From Rhyacichthys aspro (Eukaryota > Chordata > Actinopteri > Gobiiformes > Rhyacichthyidae): a DNA stretch of 64,000 nt. This document shows, piece after piece, positions 38,101 through 50,200 of the stretch. The stretch spans positions 15,355,906-15,419,905 of the forward strand of contig CM072160.1 in the NCBI GenBank assembly GCA_036850595.1. Direction: 5' to 3'. How positions within the stretch are numbered: the first letter of the stretch is position 1; each line of letters begins with the position of its first letter. The position numbers and the translations under genes were made by a program. The notes under the pieces were generated by a model, which saw only the letters and a list, made by a program, of their open reading frames with translations, did no database searches and was not told the origin of the DNA.

Positions 38101-41100
38101 CCAACGCCTATTTGCATCAATGTCTCTTTCAAACACAGAGCAGGAAGAGAAAGGGTCAGAGGTCAGAAGGGCTAAACCTTTGACCCCTGTGTGATTTTGA
38201 GCCTTCATTTGATATTATGTCAGCAGTGTCACTCATTCACACACACACACACACATACGCACTTGGGATAACTCCTCTGTTGCACCATGGGAAGAATCTC
38301 GAGGCCTAACTTTGGCGGAGGAAGTAGCAGCTGAGTGAACCGCTCTGAGGGAAAGACAAAAGATGACAGAAAAGTGTAACTAAATTATACATTTATCCAC
38401 CAATCTGCTTTCATCCTAAAAAGTTTATAAATCATGGAATTAATTCAATGAGAGTGTAATGTTTCTTCTGTATATAAGAGAATTTCCATTTGAATGCTAG
38501 TATATATTCTCCAGCATCCTGGCAATATCTGCAGAATCAGGGCCAAAACAAATAAACTGACTTCCTTTCCTGTTTTCTGAAAACATCTGTGTGAATACAG
38601 TACAGTATTACATGGGTGGAAATGGAACGCTTTTGTCACAGGCTCCCAAAGGCCAATTTCCTGTAGCAATGAGCTTCTGAATCTAAGCAGTCAAATCTCA
38701 AAACAAAGATCAGCGTTTTTCCAGTTCCCTCTGATGGACAGAGAGTAATGTGATTTGATGTAAACCAAACCAAGATAATCAAGTTCCACAGACAGTGAAA
38801 AAATGAATAATACAAAAAAGTCACAACCTCTATGTCATCTATCATAATAACATGTACGGTCAACTATTTATTTTATACAATTAACATCAAGAACAGACTA
38901 GACAGTCAAGGCACTGCACTACACAGGCACAGGAAGGAAGATGCATGTTGTTGTTATGAAACTGCATTTTCCTTGTATGAGAGAATGCAGCAAAACCACT
39001 TCCTGTCCACTCTGATAGGGGACTGAATGTTTTTTTACTCCTTTTATCAGTGTGTTACTGTATGTACTGTCAGCAACCATGTAACTGTGTGTGTGTTTGG
39101 TATGTGTACATGAAGGAACCCACCAGTCCAGTCCCCCACAACCCTCAGATGGATGCCAAAAGTTTCCTTGTTCCTAGTTGGACACTAAAAACAAAGAGAT
39201 ACAATTAGACACAAAGTCACAAGTAGACAGATTCTAAACTGGATTGAACTTGACCAAAGTAAAAGAGATAACACACATGTGAGCCAACAAATAAAGGCAT
39301 ACAGTACATAACTAGAGTCTAAATGTTAACAACGCACACACACATCCAGACATAACTAGCCTTCCTGTTGGCAGACCGCATTACTAGCCTTAGGGGTTTG
39401 TCTGCTCTCTGACAGTGTGATTGTCCACCCTCCTGCGCAAAGCTCCATAACACACCAGGCAAAGGCATGCACAATGTGTGTGTGTGCTGATGTGAGATTA
39501 AGTGAGTCTATGAGTGCAAATTTATATAAGGTCTTGCCCAGTTATCTCCAGTACTATGCATTTCTTTCTTAATAATACTAAATAGAACAAATATAAAAGA
39601 GTAATAGTCAAGTGCCAACAAGCAGAAGAGGAGGAGAGATAGTGAAAATGAGAAATGTTCATGGCCAGAGGGAAGAAGGTTTATGACAGTAAAAGACAAT
39701 GGGTGTTTGAGCACATGTGTGCTTTTGCATCTTGTCATGACTAAAGAATGTGTAGGAAAAAGTGAGTTACATAAACCTCTTACCGTTGTTAGCGTGAAGG
39801 GATGGTTCTCAAATGAAGAGACACCTGGACAGTTAAGAAGAATATACTGCAAAGACACAGCAGGATGACATGGACAAAAAAACAGATAGACAAAGGATTA
39901 GTGAAGGGGCAAATGGAGGATTCTCAAATGTCTTCTAATCTTTGGATCACTGAAGTTTTTGCATAAAGAATGTACACTGCAGAGGAATATTCAGTTATAA
40001 CATTTAATACAGATTTGTCAGTTTGCTAAAAATATATAGATAAAGGTTTCTTACCTGTCCAGGGCGGGCTTTAAAGTTTTTCTTAAGCATACGCAGTTCC
40101 ATGACATTACAAGGGTGCCTGATGACCGTCACGATGGTAACAGGGTCACTACTCCGGATGTATCGGTAGACACGCTCAGCGCAGTAGAGACAAAGAGGAG
40201 CAGACACCCAAAGCCATGTCTAACACACACAAAAAAAACATTTCTGCATGACAAACTTTATAACAATGTCCTTATGTTGAAAAGAATAAGAAACACATAT
40301 TCGGTGAGGATTCTGTGTTTTTTTGTTTGTTGGTTTTATTCTGTTGGCACTTACCTGTTCTCACTAATTGCTTACAGCTTAAGTAAAGCCATCACTGTAC
40401 GATCAGGTTTTAAGGGGATTTTATGGGACCAGCTTGTTGCCTAACGACCATGCACAAACACATCATCACACACACAGGAGGAAACACACACAAACAAAGA
40501 CCTTCATGTAGAAAGAGGATGTCTGCCCCTCCCTAACAGCACTACACCTCTAATAAAGAGAGCCAACTCCCTCAAAGCCTCCCATTTACTAAGCACACGC
40601 TTACTGTACTCACACCTGACGCACACTCAAGTCTGCACAAACTACACACAAAAACAGGCACTCAAGGGTATTATTATAAACATCCAACTTCTCAATCACA
40701 CACAAACCTGGGGGTAGTGATGCTGGAACTGAGCCTGCTCTCTGCATCGCAGCTCTCCATCCTCATTCTGCTCCTCCCTTTGGTGCTCTGTACTGCTCTG
40801 GTTTGCTCTGATGCAACCAGGAGGATGTGCTTCTATGTTGGTCTGATACTTTAAAGCTCCACTGGGTAGGAAGGAAAAGATATACAGTTCATAAATAAAA
40901 AAGTAAGCATTTATGTTATACTATAAAGAAAAACTAAATTTCACTGTTAATTGAGCTTTTACAATTGAGTACACATAACAATCATAATAATCATACCATA
41001 TTATAGTGTTTGATCCCAGTCTGTGCCTTGTGCATGTTGGGAATGGTGGGGTCGGGAAAGCACGGTTTGTGCATTATATTTTAAGTTAATGAAATAAATA

Positions 41101-44100
41101 AAATAAATAATTTTTTTTAACATGATGAAAATTTATTTATTAATGTCAAGTACAATTAATTTGAAATAGACGCATAAACTAGATAAGGATGGCATGTGTG
41201 TAAGCATGGTTAAAGCTGCAGATGACAAGTATGTGTACTGTAGAATGTACCCATAGCCCATGTGTCTCATCATTACTAACTGGTCAAAAAGAGGTACAAA
41301 CAAGTAAAAGAAAATAAAAACTATAGCTGGCACATGTAAGTGAAATAAATACTTTGTTTACCTACCCAACCATGTGCATCATCAGGATTATGTAGAAGAC
41401 TACAAATAGGTTGTGCGTGTACCAGAAGATCTCATAGTTGGAAGCCCTAAAACAAAAATGAATTAATGTTTTAAAAGATAATAGTAGGAAGGCTCAGTAG
41501 CAGTTGAAAGTGAATAAGTAAAAAGAAAATGATAATAACGTTTAGGAAGGCAGGGCAGTACCGAGCAGACAACAAAAGAAGAAAGTACGGTCCTAGTTTG
41601 TTCAGCAGCAGACTCCCAGACTCCCAGCTCAAAGCCTGAGCAAGCAGCACATCAGAGGTCAGCATTTAAGAGGTCATCACACTCAACGACCCCTCATAAA
41701 CACACCAGTCATTCACATATAATTGTTTAAAGGAAGAACTGTCTCTCATTTGTCTTCATGTAAACTCAAAGGAGAGAGTTCACCTTAATGTTCTTCTTTT
41801 CCCAAGTTTGTCGTAGTTGAGCAAATTATGCAAGGGAATCACTACTCTACATTTTTTCTACATTGTCTGCTTTTAGACTAGTTACACAGTATTACAATCT
41901 CACACATCTGTTATCTTGTATACTGGAGAAGCAACCTTCAGAAGAGCAGCAGCCACTGTGCCACCTCTCCAGCCACTTATCATAAACTATGGTTTAAGAA
42001 GCCTTGAGTATAATGGAAAGACCAAATGTGCTGTCCAAGAAAGCATTGAGAAACACAAACACACTCCAAAGCTGCGAGACTTAACAAACACACACATGCA
42101 CAGTGGGTGACCTGCTATGACCCGAGTAATGACAGAGCTGAGAGGGGAACACTTAGTGAGGATTTTCTCTTTGACAAAGCTGTGTCTGCTTTGTTCCACC
42201 ATTTCTCTAAGACACACTAGAACACACACAGACACACAAACAGGTGAGCCATGAACTCTGAGGACAAAGGTGCACAGACATGAACAAAGACAGATCAGCA
42301 GGCTGGATTGTCTACACATACACAAGTTTAAAAATACATCCATGATTAAGACTTACCGTATGCAGTAGGAAGATGATGTGAACATCAAAAAGAGGATCAG
42401 AAGCAACAGCATCCCAGTAACCCCAGGGACTATTCAGAAACAATTAATAAGCCATAAAAAACATTTCACTAACACAGAACTCTTCCATATAATATTGTAA
42501 AAAGCACTCACTAGTAGTTAAAATGATCAGCTTGGGGTCCTTGGAGGGCAGACAAAAAAAGAAATGTATAAAACCGGTTTAATATACTTATACAGCATCT
42601 GCGAAATTAAATTGCGACAACACTTACTTTTTTGTATAAAACTCAAGTGTATGCAAAAGTGTATTTGATCACTTTATCATTTACATGGGATCATTGTCAC
42701 TGCATGCTATTAATACTTTCAGTGTGTTTTCCTCTTACCTCTCCTCGGTATCGGGCCAAATTGAGAGCAGGAAAGTCATCTGAATAGCTTGCACTGAAGT
42801 TGACAAGATTCACAAGGTGGGCAGAAACATGTAAAACTACAAAAGAGGATGGTTAGACAACACTGACTAACGTAAAGCACTTATTCACAGATAATACACA
42901 ACTGAAAGAAGACATAGCAAGACTAAATAATCTCCCAGCAGACACTCAGGCAAGACTCTCTTTGTCCATTCAGTACAAAGTCAGCAAAACATCTTCCAGA
43001 CTCAGTGAAACACGCACAAACACTCCTCCCTGACATCATAGACCAAGCACGCAGCCGTCCGACAGCTGATGGAATTAGAGGCATAATCATGAGACACTGG
43101 GGTCTTTTTCCTCACATGCATCCTTCCTAACTCCCACAGTCTCCCGACTTCCCCTCCCCTTTCCCACTGTTTCCTCTGACTCTCTGTCTTTATAGTCAAT
43201 TGATGCTACAGAAGATAGCCTCAAGGGATCAGAGCATTGCCTGTTCTTGTCAGTGTTGTCAAGCTGTTATTTAGGAGACAGCCACCAAGTCAATTTAATA
43301 AAGACGAAGGAAAAATTTAAGGAATAACTTAAGATTTTATTTGGCCTATTCTGATGGGCAACAAAAACTAGATAGATATCGAGCTTTTGTTGCTAAAAGA
43401 TATCATTTTAGCTTCTTTGAGAGATGTTGGTGATAACATTTGTGATATCAGATCTAAGTGACGCAAATGGACTCAGAAGTAAGAATAAGTTCTGCATCTT
43501 CGGGTGAAATAGAGAGGATGCGAATAAAATGATTTGTCTTTGTCCACAGCAGGTGCACAAAGCAAAGGAAGTAAGAAAAATAATAATCAAAATACTGTAG
43601 CAAGACACTCTCAACTCCCAACACCATTAAATTATGAATGTGCTGACAGACAGCTGCTGGGGGCTCCCATGATGTCATGAGGAGGTTCACAGGAGCACAA
43701 ATGCACAACAAGACACCAGCAGCCGGAAAGATATCACAGCTGGTACCCCGAGAATGCTGAGCCAGCCTGGGACCATTTCTCCACCCTCCACACTAACACA
43801 CTCGGTGATGATACAAGCAGATTTATGAGCCGTGGTGCTAAGTGACAGTTTTTACCAGAGAAGATGCAGATGGCAACTCCACATGTCACATGAAAGGTCT
43901 TGCTCTTGTCTAGCAGTCTGCGTGTATTTCTGCTGGATACCTGTGTGGGAGTGACAGGGTTTTAACGTGGTGATATTTATATACAGTAGCTATACAGATA
44001 TACAAGCAAAAAAGCTAAACCTCCAGCACTTTTTTATATATTGGTTGGTTATATATGTACATTCTGCCTCATCCAACCAACCAACATAAACAACGCAGTC

Positions 44101-45767
44101 ATGTTTATCTAATTTATTAATGTAATCCTACCTTGTGTGTTCCTCGGACAAATGTGAGCAGAGAACGACACATGGGCAGCAGAACCAGGCTACAGTTTAG
44201 GTTTAGCACTGAAGCAGAAGCCCGACTGATGCATAGCCCTAGCTGAGAGAAAAAAACACACAAACAACAAAAAAATAGCCATGAACAAGATGATTTTACC
44301 CAAGTGATGATTCTGCAGTGGGCTAATAACGCAGAAAGTATACAGATGAGGAAAAAAATGAAGTAAAAATATATACTCCTGAGTTTGAAACAGAGTGCAA
44401 AAATAGTCTTAGGTCATGGCTAATATCCATGTTTAGCAGGTCAATGCCAACAGCAGCATGTTCAAAGTGTGATCACTCTACCCTTTAATAACTTCCTACA
44501 CACTTCTCTATGACTTAACAAGGACATGCAGCTGATGGAAAAACCACAAGCAGGAGATCTGATATCCTTCTCCCTGCATATCCCCCTTTCAAGGTACATC
44601 CACACAAATACCCACATAAGTGAGACAGATAAGGTGGTTTTTTTGAAGTCCAATGTAAATTCCCCTGAAATCCATATTAATGCAGCCTACACACACACAC
44701 ACACACGCTGAGACAAACACACATACATAAAAAACGGGAACCCTGTGGCAAGGCATGCTGTCAAATCTAGTAGCGTGCCCACACTTGCCCCTCTACCCCT
44801 GCGCCTCCCACTGTACAGCACATGAATAGCTCGCACATGCCCCTGCTCCTTCATCTTGTATTATCAGCACTTCAGTTTTACTGCACTTTTCCATTTGGTG
44901 TTTATATGAAAATTACACTGGGTTTACAATGTTATAAAAAGTTTTAACAATAATCCAAACACTATTTTTAAAGTCTTCCCCTAGTTACTTCCTAGTTGCC
45001 CTCAGCTTAGGGCAACAACAATAGGGCTACTTATTGAACCTACTGATTTGTGAGAAGAATTACAATAGCTCACATTTTAAACATGCATGTGCCAGATGTC
45101 CATACACCTCTTCACGCTTATGGTTCTTGCCATCCGTTTCAGCATTTAAATCCCTTTTGTTATATCCATACTACTGTTCTCAATATTTTACATTTAAATG
45201 TTCACACTTTTTTAGATACTTCTGTCAGCCATTACAATACTTGCATGACAGTTCACAGTGATGTTTTTTATTTTTGTTTAGACCTTCCAAGAGCATCTAT
45301 ATGACTATATGAAGTTTAATACTTTGAATACAGGCCTATAGACTTCTTTGTGAATAATGTACCACGTCTTACTCCAAGCATCTTGTAGAGGTAGTAATAT
45401 TGAGGTCCAGTGGAGTAGAGCAGGAAGGTCTTCACAAACAGCCAGGTGTTGGCTCCCAACCACAGCATCTAAACATATGTTAATGCGTTCAGAAAAAAGT
45501 CTCATTGAATCATTTTGAGTTACGTGTTCCTGTCGCCCAATGCACGATACTTGTTGATGCCACATAAGTGCTACTTGTTTACGTTAAACACGCATTATCT
45601 TAAATGTATTAATGATAAATCTATGCAGCCGCAAATACATGGCATTGTCTTAAAGCGATGTTTACACAACAGTAAAAGACCCACACCAGTAACGAAAAAA
45701 GTTTTCCCACCAGGACCAAGTGTTTTCCTCCCTCGTTGGCGAACCAGCTCCGCGCCGACACGACCAT
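35199..45767 (-). CDS. nox4: NADPH oxidase 4
   Basis: Membrane flavocytochrome that makes hydrogen peroxide constitutively with p22phox. Eighteen exons, all in frame: 45767-45711, 45468-45373, 44242-44132, 43940-43856, 42836-42739, 42539-42512, 42429-42357, 41446-41366, 40861-40708, 40219-40055, 39846-39784, 39184-39124, 38344-38263, 37595-37476, 37365-37257, 36684-36616, 35493-35393, 35319-35199 (557 aa, human 578; I recall human NOX4 also having 18 exons). N-terminus MVVSARSWFANEGGKHL. Haem-binding membrane helices include SKTFHVTCGVAICIFS and IFWYTHNLFVVFY. FAD binding is at ENHPFTLT and NADPH binding at DGPFGSP, CVAGGIGVTPFA and VFCCGP. It ends EFNKESFS like human. The E-loop exon (40861-40708) keeps AHPPGC and a later Cys but is shorter than in human. 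A tRNA gene lies in the intron between exons 16 and 17. Confidence 0.97.
36160..36163 (-). terminator. Pol III terminator of tRNA-Asp
   Basis: Four T on the minus strand shortly after the tRNA 3' end, the standard RNA polymerase III stop. Confidence 0.7.
36173..36244 (-). tRNA. tRNA-Asp (anticodon GTC)
   Basis: 72 nt. The acceptor stem pairs TCCTCGT with ACGGGGA, followed by the discriminator G. The D-arm/A box reads TTAGTATAGTGGTGAG, the anticodon loop CTGTCAC has GTC at 36211-36209, and the T-arm/B box is GGTTCGATTCC. CCA is not encoded, as usual in eukaryotes, and there is no intron. A TTTT pol III stop (36163-36160) follows about 10 nt after the 3' end. It sits inside a nox4 intron in the same orientation. 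The canonical sequence suggests a working gene. Confidence 0.96.
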
Positions 45768-46040
45768 GATGTCGACCAAACCTGAGCAGCTGACCGGCTT
45801 TTTACTAAAGCCCCGGTGCGGCAGAGATAGTCACCCTTCCTCTCAGCGGCTCCGCGCTTTACTGTCTGTGTCCGGCCCAGAGCTGTCCTGGGACCTCTGC
45901 ACGGTCAGGGCAGCTCGACTGTCCTCCCTCTGCGTCGGGTTTAAGCCACTCCTGTCTCCTCGGCGCGCATCCTATTTCTCATCCCCCCAGAAGCGTGGAG
46001 GAGCCCAAACGCAAATGCATCCCTCTTTTCAAAACTCGTC
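45723..46040. promoter_or_regulatory. nox4: CpG-rich nox4 first exon and promoter
   Basis: CpG density rises sharply here (for example CCGCGCCGACACGACC, CGGCGCGCATCC), spanning the nox4 first coding exon and 270 bp upstream of its ATG. This is the usual pattern of a vertebrate CpG-island promoter. Confidence 0.5.
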
Positions 46041-47290
46041 GTGACTTTGTGCCAAGAAAGACTAAACTACAAAGCCGTTACACCAGGAGTTACAGTGCTC
46101 GATTTTGTCACTAGAGGGCGCTGGTAAATCATTTGTGTTGGAGTGTTTGGGCAGAAAGTTCACAATATTGCAGTTAACCACTTGTACACTGTAAATAGTA
46201 CGTGTATATCAATGTGTTTAGACAGTTCCACAGTAATCCCTCTAAAATAAACAAAATAATGTCTAGTTATTATAAATATATTATAAATATATATATTATA
46301 AATTATGATGAGCCACTTGATGAATGTAATTTATGCAAAAGTTTTCCCATAGGTTTAACTGTTGAAAAAAACACTTGAACGCACCAGTTTGACAGATCTA
46401 CATATTTTGGTAACTGTGCAAAATATACTATAATACTATGCTTTTTTTCCAGACAAATGCAACTTGTAATAGTGATTAGTAATATAATCAGATCAGGGGT
46501 ACTTCAATAAGAGTTTCAGGCTCCTCTTTCCTGACAACATTAGTCTATCTTAAAGCCACCGGTGTAACTTCCCACAGTGAAGCGCGCAGATGATGAGGCA
46601 GAGCTGTGGAGTGTGTCCTCCCTACATTCCTGAGGGCGGAGAGCGTCCCACAGTGTGAAACCCTAGCTCGAGCATACACAGCTGTTCACAGTCCCACGAG
46701 GGGTCACGCATGGCCAAGGCCTATTAGTCAATAGGTGTGGGAAAATGTGGAGAAAGATTGGGCAATCATTAGGTGAGCAGATATTTTTGTTAGAATGATA
46801 AGTTGAAAATGTGCTGAACTGAATGTGGACATAAAGCAAAAAAAGTGTGTGCAAAGTGATTTTAAACAAGCACAGGTGAAAAAAATGTTGACAGATGTTG
46901 TATTTTTACTAACTAAACTATAAACTTTTTCGAGTGCCACTTTTGAGCTTTGTAAATACAGTCTTCAGATTATGTCTTGGTCAAAGTAATCCTAGACTAC
47001 TACTACTACTGAGAAACACTGACTCAGCACAGTGGTGGCCAAGGTGCACAAGACACTCACCCTTCGACTGAGGGGCAAGGCTATAATGACCAGCTTTGTA
47101 CTACTCTCCACTGATAACACTCGTCAGTTGCCTGCACTCATTACTAGCCTCGCTTTGAGGTTCCCTCCCCCTATCTGTCTCTCTTTGTGCTCCCACTGAA
47201 GACTACATAAACAAATTACTCACTATCTCACTGAGTGGACACTCTGTGGCACAGTCACTTGTGCATTGAAGGCTGCAGGAAGGCCTCAAA
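45768..47290. other. nox4-folh1 divergent intergenic region
   Basis: 1.5 kb between the start codons of nox4 (minus) and folh1 (plus). The nox4 side is CpG-rich; the folh1 side is AT-rich. It should contain both promoters. No gene seen. Confidence 0.6.
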
Positions 47291-50200
47291 ATGGGAAAGG
47301 AGAGCCGATTATTACGATGGATGTGTTGGACCATGGCTGTTATGGCACTTTTCTTTCTGGGCTTCATCATAGGTACGTTACCAAAATACTAAAAACTAAA
47401 CACTCACATCATTTTAAGTTGCAATACTTGATGCATGTTACAACCGTTGTGTGTCAGCGTAGCTCACTATCACTTCTCTTACACATTTCACATTCATACG
47501 CTTGTAGTACTTTCACACAAGCTTTCTATAATCACATAGCTTTTAAATGTAATTACACAATGGAAAACAGCAAGCATGCTCTGTGTTACACTCACTTTTG
47601 TACTGCTTCACTTTAAATGGTCTTCTATTTTTCTCATAGCAAAAAATATGGTGATTATACACTTGCATAACAGTGCTAACACTATTGTTAAAATGTCTGT
47701 CTTTTACTGAAGGCTGGTTTGCAAAGCCTACAAAACCACACAATGACCATCAGACAGACTCCAGCCAGTACTTGAAGGAGTTTCTAGATGAAATAAATCC
47801 TGAGAAGATAAGACAGCATCTCAGGTAAGTACTGAGCTACAAGTACTCTTCCAAGAAACATGATAATTCAAAATGGGAAGCTTGTTGTCATTTTGTATCC
47901 TTGTAAAATGAGAGAGAGTTCTTTTACCATTGTGTTGTTACAGTAACAGTAGCAAATATTAGACAAGTTGCAGGATGTTGTCCTCAACTCACTGATGGTT
48001 TTTTGTAGGAAATTTACGCAGCTCCCCCACTTGGCTGGTACAGAGCAGAACTTAAAATATGCAGAGCAGATAAGAAAAGAGTGGCATGACTTTGGGCTGG
48101 ACTCCGTGGAAATGGTGCACTATGATGTCCTGTTGTCTTATCCCAACCAATCGCAGCCAAATTACATCTCAATTGTGGATTCACTGGGAAATGAGGTAGT
48201 CTTATTTATTTCTTTGCCTCTTCTCCTTCTTAATGTCTTCAACTCAAAACATTTAGGCCATCATGGTGAAGTCCAAGGTCCTTTTATAGCCATGTAGTGA
48301 GATAAACCTATGATTGTATCAGATAATAAGAGTGCTGCCCATTCAACTTAACAGACTGCAAAAACCACTAAACAGTATTTTTTATGTTCACCGTATTATT
48401 CAATTCTATTATTATTATAATACATTTTACTAGATATTTTGAACTATATTTTTCCAGATTTTCAATACATCTTTGGCTGAGCCTGTCCCAGAAGGATATG
48501 AAGGTATTTCAGACATTGTACCTCCATACAGCGCATTTTCTGCTAAAGGACAACCTGAGGTAAACATGTCCCCACACAAACAACTTAAATTAATGTATAT
48601 TTTATTCATCAAGACAAGGTCATTCATAATTTGCTGTTATTTCTCCAGGGGGAATTGGTATATGTGAATTATGGGCGTACAGAAGACTTTTTCCAGTTGG
48701 AGAGAGAAATGGGAGTAAATGTGACTGGAAAGATTGTTATCGTCAGATATGGTAAAATATTCCGGGGCAATAAGGTAAGAAATTTGACCTTTAAAGCCCA
48801 TCGGTACTGGTACTGGTCATTTCAATAACTGTAAGCATGTTTACTGTTTGTCCAACAGGTGAAAAATGCCATGTTAGCTGGTGCCAAGGGGATCATCATG
48901 TTTTCTGACCCTGCAGATTACTGTGCTGATGGAGTCAAGGTGTGCTTAGAGCAAATACCTTTAAATTACTGTTATATGTATGAGATGATGTTACACTTTT
49001 TTTTTTTTTAAGTGAACCGAAACCTGTCAAACTGATTATCTGGGAGTAGGGGGTGCACAAGCTCTATCAATATATCACATGTCAAACTCGGTCCTTTGCA
49101 ATGTTTTATATGGGCCTTTAATACATTTGGTAGGTAATATTTTACCAGCACAAGGCACTACCAGTCTGTAATAGGGAACAATAGATTTTAGTTGGATTTG
49201 AACAGGTTTTTTGTTGGATACAAACATGCTTTAGTTGTATTTGAACAGCTTTTACATGGAATTAAACAAGCTTTTATTGGATTTGACCAAGTTTCAGTTG
49301 GATTTGAGCAGGTTTTAGTTGGATTTGAACAGGTTTAAGTTGGGTTTGTCTCAGCCCGTAAAATGATTCTTATTTACTATTGCATGGCTAACTAGCTTGA
49401 TTCAATTAGTGAAAAGTTAGCATTTAGCTAAAAGGGCGAATGCTCGACCCAAAGCACTAAAATGCAAGTTATAAATTAACTGCTCCTACATAGTTTGCAG
49501 CTCTATATCATTGTGTAAACCGTATATTTTAAAATAATAAAGTTGTATGTTTTAGCCTTACCCTGAGGGCTGGAACCTGCCTGGTGGAGGAGCTCAGAGA
49601 GGAAACGTTCTCAACCTGAATGGGGCAGGAGACCCCCTGACACCAGGCTATCCCGCCAAAGGTACATTTAATAAAATGCACTATTAAGACAATATTGATT
49701 CAGGGAATGGACATTTATCAGCTATTTCTCACAGTAAATGTTAAAAGTGTTTTGTAATAACTTATATTTCTCTGATAGAATATACATACAGGCCCAGTCT
49801 TGAGGATGGAGTGGGTCTACCCAAGATCCCTGTGCATCCCATTGGATACCATGATGCAATTCACCTGCTCAAGTTAGTATTTCCATTCTTTTCACTTTGT
49901 TAGAAAATGCCAATCTTTTAATCTGTTGAAACATAAGCTACTGTAATATTTATGTACCCCATAATATTACATTTCAACAGGAACATGGGAGGAGATACAC
50001 CACCCAACAACTGGAAGGGGGCTCTAAACGTCTCTTACAGGATTGGGCCTGGATTTATCAATGACTACAAAAACCAGTAGGCAGCTTTGTTTCCTTTTCG
50101 CCATTATGTTGATTATGACTTATTTTTATATTATGTTAACATAATAGGCCTACATTTCACAAGATCTATACTCTTTTTGGTTGGATGTCTGACGCTTTTG

